Assembly: GCA_018873245.2 (NCBI GenBank)
Contig: JAEMBT020000005.1
Location: 8,852,001 to 8,916,000 of the forward strand
Source of the DNA: Archegozetes longisetosus
Lineage: Eukaryota > Arthropoda > Arachnida > Sarcoptiformes > Trhypochthoniidae
Length of the DNA stretch: 64,000 nt
Direction of reading: 5' to 3'
The position numbers and the translations under genes are program-made. Below, piece by piece: positions 58,245 through 64,000 of this stretch. The stretch's first letter is position 1, and every line of letters starts with the position of its first letter. Under the pieces are notes generated by a model. The model made no database searches and was not told the origin of the DNA. It worked only from the letters and a program-made list of their open reading frames with translations.

Positions 58245-59628
58245 TTATCACATAGACATTTAATTTTGATCGAAACTTTTTACTCTCAATCCTTTATTCT
58301 AGTATGAAGAACGTCAATCGAAATGGCGATAGATTTAGACGTTTCCTTGAAGATAGCAGTGCTTTATATCCTTTCAATGCTTAAGCTTGCTTCCACCAAC
58401 CTTTAGCTTCAATCACTTCAATTACTTCAGTTTCCAGCTTCAATTCAGCTTCTGATACAGAAATCGATTCTGATAAAGATTATTTTGAAGCTCTTCCTGA
58501 TTAAGCTCACCAAGTGTTCTCATATCTTCAAATCTTGTATTAAGAGTGAAATTTTTTATATAATCTTTACTACGAAATCTAATAAATATAAAATAAATTT
58601 GATGAAATTAACTTAATTATTGTGTTTCATTTCATAAACTCATTACTTCAAAAACTTAAATAAATGCGATGCAATTTATTAAATAATATAAATCATTATA
58701 ATTTATTTGTATAGACAAATTTGAATATACACTAGACATTGATAAGATTTTCGAAATTTCTAAAATCTTGCAAAGTCTGGAAACTTTTATAGGAGCGTGT
58801 AAGAAATCAACAAAACTTAAAAAATAACCACTTTATTAAACATAATGATAAACCACAATACAACTTTATAAGATTTCACAGGATTTTTAACACAGGAGAA
58901 AAGAGCGAAAAATCTAGGAAAACACGACATTTAAAAAAAACAATAGGCGGGTTGAATAGGAAGATACTTTACAATGATAGGCTTAATCTTATAAGGTCAA
59001 TAACACATATAGCTAGGATTGGAAGACTGTATTGTATAACTAGAACATACTTAGGCAGGTCTTAGCAGTTGAGATATGATTATTATCAGCTATTTTCATA
59101 ATTTGTACAGTTTAGACAAGCATCCAAAGATTTCTTTGGTACAACCAAAAAGTAATCTTTAAATTACCAAATAAATTTTGACATAATGTGATTTATGAAA
59201 ATTAAAGTTTAGAGGTATATGTTATTACAAAAGTATTACAGTATAGGTTAAAATAAGAAACTTAGACGTTATTACAATATTCGTGATTATTGAGATAAAA
59301 TAACAAAAAAATATTAAAACGTACATTTAGAACGGACCCAGTGAAGGTAAAATTCACAAAAAGCAAAGAACGATGAAAATAAGTCTATGGGATTCTGTTT
59401 ATCCATACACCCGGGATCTCAGGATATATTTTAATAGAGGTCACAATCTTGACCAAAATTGTCAATGGGCCCACCTCTATATAACTTATAGTTTATCCTC
59501 TAGATGTCCTTAAAATAAACGTTTAAAATGAATCTTCTATTTTCTCTAAGGATATTATAGATATCGAAAAACGGGGTTCATAATTGTAATCAGCGTTAAA
59601 TTCTACATCGAAATCATATATCATATAC
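58245..59628. other. Intergenic, nothing recognised
   Basis: AT-rich sequence downstream of the transposase. The right end of the Merlin element is expected in the first few hundred bases but was not identified. GTAATCAGCGTTAAA occurs at about 59587. Confidence 0.4.
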
Positions 59629-59903
59629 ACAATTTCAAAACTAATTGCGACACTTTAAATGGTTATAACTCTATAATGAGTAGAGCAATTTTAATGGAAT
59701 TTTTTTTCAAAATAATCTAGAAACATAGAATTTTATCACAAAAGAAATCATTTAAATATCTTAATAAACAAAAAAGTTATAAAAGAAAAACGAGAAATTC
59801 ATATTTGTTTAGATAATTAATGGATAGATTTATAAAATAAAATACTTTTAACAAAGTATGTGTGAAAATAAATCAAATTCATGAAATTATAAATTAATAT
59901 CAA

Positions 59904-59985
59904 TTAATATCGTGTATAACTTCCATTAGAACCAATCACTGTTTGCAATCGACGGGGCATTGAGTCAATCAAATTGATGAAATAT
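59904..59985 (-). pseudogene. Tc1/mariner-like transposase, C-terminal end
   Basis: The frame YFINLIDSMPRRLQTVIGSN, then GSYTRY and a stop at 59904-59906. SMPRRxQxVIxxxGxxTxY is the usual ending of Tc1-like transposases. This and the N-terminal exon flank the deletion point. Confidence 0.7.
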
Positions 59986-60016
59986 TGATGCCAAAAAACA
60001 TAAAATCAATACTTAC

Positions 60017-60122
60017 CGACTTCTCGACAAATCGTTTCTCGTCTCTTGTTTTGCGCTTTCAATTCAACGAAGTGCCGGAACATCATTTCCCGTTCCTGAA
60101 TTATTTTTGGCCCGCGGGACAT
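60017..60122 (-). pseudogene. Tc1/mariner-like transposase, N-terminal exon
   Basis: ATG at 60122: MSRGPKIIQEREMMFRHFVE, then LKAQNKRRNDLSR, ending at a GTAAGT donor (60016). It aligns with the N-terminal exon at 45127 (EREL/EREMxFRxFxxLxAQ) and has the donor at the equivalent place. No matching acceptor follows before the C-terminal remnant. Confidence 0.5.
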
Positions 60123-60496
60123 GATATGATACAAATTCACTCAATTATAATAAAAATAATAATAACCATTAAACAAATGAATTGAAGACAATTTGTATTC
60201 AAAACGTAAAAAATGCCATCAACAAATTATGTCTAATTAATTAACATAATAATAATTTTATTAAATTAAAGGTGCAATTGTTCATTTATATAAGATATGA
60301 AACATATTTATTATAGATTTTGATATTTCCTTTAATAACATTTTAATTTTACAAGATATTATAATGGTTCCTGATGTAAATAAATTCTATATGTTTACTG
60401 GTTATTTTGCAAAAAAATTTTACTTAATTCGGTCAATCGGTTGGAAAGTTATATCGATTTAAAGTGTTCCAATTAGTTTTGAAATTGTGTGTATAA

Positions 60497-61316
60497 TAAA
60501 AAATCTTAAAGTGGAAAAATTCGATATAAAATATTTAATGTAGAATGTCTCGAAAAGTATTCGATATAAAAAATTGGATTTCACATTCGTAATCAGCGTT
60601 AAAAAAATACATATAGATCAGTTGAAGTCAATTTACCCGAGATACCAATTCTCGCAGAATTTTCAAATGATATCTGCGTGGAATTGAAGGACCAAGAATA
60701 AGTATCGGCGGCGACTCTTAGTGGTGTTGAGTGGGGGCGGAGGGTGGGGTCCCCACCTATGCATTAATGTATCAATAATAACAAATAATTATATCTTATA
60801 TTACATAATTGATAGCCAGGGTTTGTCAAACTTCTTTAAATATTAAATTTTAAAAGTAGACTCATTAATTAGTGTTCATAAGTTACAGAAGTCATTTAAA
60901 CTTAAAACCATGTTTCGATTGATTGAGTTGAGGAAGTCTGTGCCCCTCAGTCCCTTCTGTCTTCGCCACCGCTACTACAGTAGTCGCTCACTCGATATAT
61001 GGCCTAAAACATATAAGTTAAGAAAGTGTTCTACATCTCATTTAATTGATTAGACAATTGATTCTTACACATCATAATTGTTTTGAAGGCATAATAATCA
61101 ACTGTTATTAGATGAGACCAATAATGTTACAGTTTCGCAAACTGTTATTAATATCTGTTTATTAATATGGAATGGGACTATTTACTATGATTGACTAAAA
61201 TAAATAATCTCTAGTACATGTTAAAAGCGATATCAAATTTAGAAAATATTTATCCTACTTAAAGCACGTAACCTGTTTGGCACACTGTTTGCATCAAGTT
61301 TCAGAGTTGCATTAGT
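60497..61316. other. Intergenic; repeat remnants
   Basis: Contains ACATTCGTAATCAGCGTTAA (about 60580) and a short G-rich stretch at 60715-60755. No gene. Confidence 0.4.
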
Positions 61317-61934
61317 TTGGAGAACAAAGATATAAATCAATTAATTTCTGAGGCCAAATCTATTCTATCAAAAGCTCCCATTAGGAAATATTTCAAGAAA
61401 TTAACTGGTCCACCACCAAAAGTAGTTATCACTTATTGGGGCACTTGGTTTGACGCTGTTTTTTATCACATCATAAACTTTGATAAAGTTTATGAATTCG
61501 TAAAAAACTTAAAAGATAAAAGTGAACCCATTAAAAATGCCAAAACATTGTTTGAAAGTTCAGGATTGAAAAGGAAATTAATTGAGCTAAACAAATATAG
61601 ATTTCTCACTGAAGCTATAATAGATATTCAGACTGATGGTTTGAAATTAACGCAACAGTTAAAAATACTAAATGAAGTGGCCGATCGATTATCTGGTGCA
61701 GCACTTGATAAGTTTAATAAATCATTAAGTAAAAACCCAAATTTAAAAGAAATACAAAATATTGATACTTCTTTTCAATTGTTATTAGAGTTTAAATATG
61801 CACCTCCTGTATCGTTTCAGTTGAAATATTTTTCAATGTATAAGTCGTTATTAAAAGATAACAGCATGGGTTTTACTGAAGAAAATACTGAGAAAATGTT
61901 ATACGTAAATTACGATAGCCTTTTATATAAATAA
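61317..61934 (+). pseudogene. hAT-like transposase-derived fragment (central/C-terminal part)
   Basis: 205 open codons beginning at a non-ATG codon: ...INQLISEAKSILSKAPIRKY, then PPKVVITYWGTWFDAVFYHI, FDKVYEFVKNL, an ALDKFNKSLSKNPNLKEI segment and a MGFTEENTEKMLYVNYDSLL end. The T(R/Y)WGTWxxAxFYYxxNF motif followed by KNPxLxxI is, from memory, characteristic of hAT/ZBED-derived proteins in arthropods. No ATG or BED finger is present in frame upstream, so the 5' part is missing; a BED-finger N-terminus of this general kind lies at 45837. A domesticated gene with an upstream exon cannot be excluded. Confidence 0.5.
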
Positions 61935-63372
61935 ATTCTCAAATATGTTTATAAAATACCACCGAAATTTACACAGACTTTTGAAAATTTGCACCGAAAA
62001 TTGCACCAATTATCACAAAAATTTTCACCGAAAAAGTCAGCCCTGATAATGACTTATTAAAACATTAAGTTTAGGTATTTTCTTACTTCAAATTTCAGGT
62101 TCTGAAGTGTTTTCAAGTTTTGCTTACACTAAAACAACTGATTAAAACAAATTTGAAGTAAAGAAAACATTTTCAATGCTGTCTTCCCAATTTATAGACA
62201 TTGACTTTTAAGACATCCACCTTTATAGACAACCGATCGATAGACATTTTGCATCGTAGACTTTTCATTCCATAGGTTAATTTTTCGCTAATGGAGATTC
62301 TGGTTATTAAGGAGATTGTTGATGTTAATTCTAATCAATCTAATTAAATGTAATTTTGAAAAATAATCACTTTCCCCTTGGTTGATTCAATGAAACTTAA
62401 TTCAGACATAGTTTTCAGATAGATTAAACAAACTTTAACCAATCTATAAAATTCAGGTATAAATATGCAGAAGAATTCTAATTGAATAACAGATTAGTAT
62501 ATTGAACTGAATAGACTCAAAATAAGATTCACTTCTTATTCAATTAAAAAAATAGTTGAATGGGTTTGCATTTTGCACGTGTTAAATACCTTAAATCTCA
62601 TGATATTATAAGATTGGTAGATATGAGATTCAATGTGCTTCATTTTCAGTTTGATATACAATTATTTCAAATTTCTCAGATATGTGAATAAATTGAAAGA
62701 ATTATTTTGAATATCTTAAAAATTTGTCCATCAAGTGAAATGTCTATAAAGTTTCTATCAATTGGGGTATAACCATTTTCGACACATAACTATATGAAAG
62801 ATTTCCGTTAATTATATTTTAATCAGACAATAAATTTTAAAGAGAAAAATGTTCTCAAATTACACGAATACTTATTTTAGAGGAGAAAAATTTAAAAACT
62901 TAGAAACAGTTAGATTTCAAGTTAGAATAACAAATACTAAGTCGTAAAATTTCGAATTCCAATAAACATTATCAAATTTTCATTCTTTATACTGATTTGT
63001 TGACAGAATTCAGTTTATTGTAGTGAAAGGTCGATTCCACAATAGTTCTTTGTCTTATTAATAGATTCTATATAGATAGTAGAACATTATAGAAGATCAT
63101 TCTTCTGTAATCCAAATATAAGATCTGAAGGATTCAAATCAATCGAAAAGTAAAGTTTGAGAGAACTAATAGTTTAGTGGAAGGTCTATAAGCATCAGAT
63201 GTCTCTAAATATCCAAAGATCACAAATCGGTTATATTAAGCACCGGTTGTTCAGTACTACGCATGACATCAGTCGTAAAGACTAGCGTTCGGCCTCACTC
63301 ACAGCTCAATCCACTCGAACCACAGCTGTAGAGTGAGATACCTTCGAATGCTCTATTATTCGTTAGAACAAC
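61935..63372. other. Intergenic, nothing recognised
   Basis: AT-rich. Just after the hAT-like ORF, AAATTTGCACCGAAAATTGC-type repeats (GCACCGAAA) occur a few times near 61965-62035. No gene. Confidence 0.45.
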
Positions 63373-63744
63373 TTATGCGTATTTTTCTGCTGCAAAACTT
63401 TTAACTTGTTTTAAATGAAAAACAGATTTATTGAAATCAAAGTGAAAGTTCTTAGCGGTTACTAAATGTTCTGTCAGTTCAGTCGAAATATACTTGCGAC
63501 AAATATGTGTTTTGAGTGAAAAACAATTGTCGAGTGTAAATGTGCGAAAATAAAATGATTTATAGTAGAAACTTAATGTTATCATCAAATGTGTGTAAGG
63601 ATTAAGTTTTGAGGACATCAGTTTTGAGGACATCAGTTTTGAGGACCAACACAGTAAAGCCTTTCTGCAAAGAGTTTTGAGTAAAAAGAAAATTTTTCCG
63701 TATTTTAGACCTTTTCTTAACGATTGGGCAAAAGTTGCTAACAT
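63373..63744 (-). CDS. Unidentified ORF, 123 codons
   Basis: ATG at 63744 (MLATFAQSLRKGLKYGKIFF...). Residues around 35-48 contain a repeated SSKLM unit that arises from a 15-bp tandem repeat (63606-63647). Composition is basic with two short hydrophobic stretches. No family was recognised, and the repeat-derived segment argues for chance. Confidence 0.18.
   Translation of the reverse strand: MLATFAQSLRKGLKYGKIFFLLKTLCRKALLCWSSKLMSSKLMSSKLNPYTHLMITLSFYYKSFYFRTFTLDNCFSLKTHICRKYISTELTEHLVTAKNFHFDFNKSVFHLKQVKSFAAEKYA
63606..63647 (+). repeat. 15-bp tandem repeat, ~2.8 copies
   Basis: GTTTTGAGGACATCA occurs twice exactly and a third time truncated. GAGGACATCA occurs again near 63940. Confidence 0.9.
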
Positions 63745-64000
63745 CAGTTAAGCAAAACTCTAAGGATTAAAGTTTTTCAAGTAATGAAGAGTCGGACTTT
63801 AACGGTGCGAATAATGGTTTATCGCAACCTAAATGTGTTGCACAAGATTTTAATTATTCAAACACTACTTTGTTTTGGTGAGTCAAAAACTGCTCTTTTC
63901 TTACAAACCAAACCCAATGTTGCTTCTAAACTAACGTTGAGGACATCAAAAATGAAACCATGAGCTCTAGAATAAGCAAAACAACCAAACAATACAACAA

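Larger units (their letters stand above)
59629..60496 (-). mobile_element. Tc1/mariner-like deletion derivative
   Basis: Inverted arms of about 110 bp face each other (left about 59629-59745, right about 60385-60496) and share CACAATTTCAAAACTAATTG and ACACTTTAAAT with TA-rich outer edges. Between them, on the minus strand, lie a transposase N-terminal exon and the very C-terminal end, with the catalytic centre deleted. The arrangement is that of an internally deleted non-autonomous copy. Confidence 0.7.

Noticed and set aside
1..64000. tRNA genes, CRISPR arrays and operon-type ribosome-binding sites
   Set aside because: No cloverleaf with A and B boxes was found by eye, the repeats are transposon- or microsatellite-type, and the sequence is eukaryotic.

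Overview
The window is AT-rich, intron-bearing animal DNA, almost certainly from an arthropod. The strongest evidence is a Beaten-path (Beat) type immunoglobulin gene, a family known from arthropods, and a full-length Discs-large gene. Introns of 47-78 bp, degenerate leucine-rich-repeat and RCC1 genes and a high load of DNA transposons would fit an acariform mite, but that narrower assignment is inference.

Layout. 1-7656 has no recognisable gene and probably holds upstream sequence or a first intron. 7657-15064 (+) carries nine exons of a Beat-like gene with one V-type Ig1 and two successive Ig2 modules, ending in a hydrophobic tail. 15-20 kb is sparse, with two decayed repeat elements. 20069-20635 has three closely spaced small ORFs, the first two overlapping as TAATG. 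20977-23258 (+) is a broken RCC1-repeat plus protein-kinase gene. 24347-24868 is a long palindrome, and 25162-26342 is a leucine-rich-repeat pseudogene. 27747-30545 (-) is a complete, intronless 932-codon Discs-large gene (L27-PDZ-PDZ-PDZ-SH3-GK), the best gene in the window.

34-61 kb is largely a mosaic of mobile elements. It holds a SWIM-finger element with terminal inverted repeats (34.07-34.91 kb), a 7.9-kb element whose inverted ends contain tandem repeats and which encloses a Merlin-type transposase (35.5-43.4 kb), a Tc1/mariner fragment turned into an inverted duplication (44.8-45.5 kb), and a 1.8-kb foldback (46.3-48.1 kb). Further along are an inverted-repeat element with possible captured exons (54.5-56.0 kb), a second and nearly intact Merlin transposase (57.2-58.2 kb), a Tc1/mariner deletion derivative (59.6-60.5 kb) and a hAT-like fragment (61.3-61.9 kb). 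Within this mosaic lies the second RCC1/kinase locus (48264-50489, -). Its RCC1 half is frameshifted, but its kinase half is open across a 52-bp intron and has lost the DFG aspartate. 51796-53350 (-) is a decayed viral block of the Maverick/Polinton-adintovirus type: capsid C-terminus, small structural protein, adenain-like protease and one further gene.

The host genes do not form a pathway. Discs-large is a cortical scaffold, Beat-like proteins are cell-surface or secreted recognition proteins, and the RCC1/kinase and LRR loci look like members of decaying multigene families. The best leads are the stop codon at the same RCC1/kinase junction in both paralogues, the viral block, the phase-symmetrical Ig2 cassettes, the intronless Discs-large gene and the 7.9-kb Merlin-bearing foldback.
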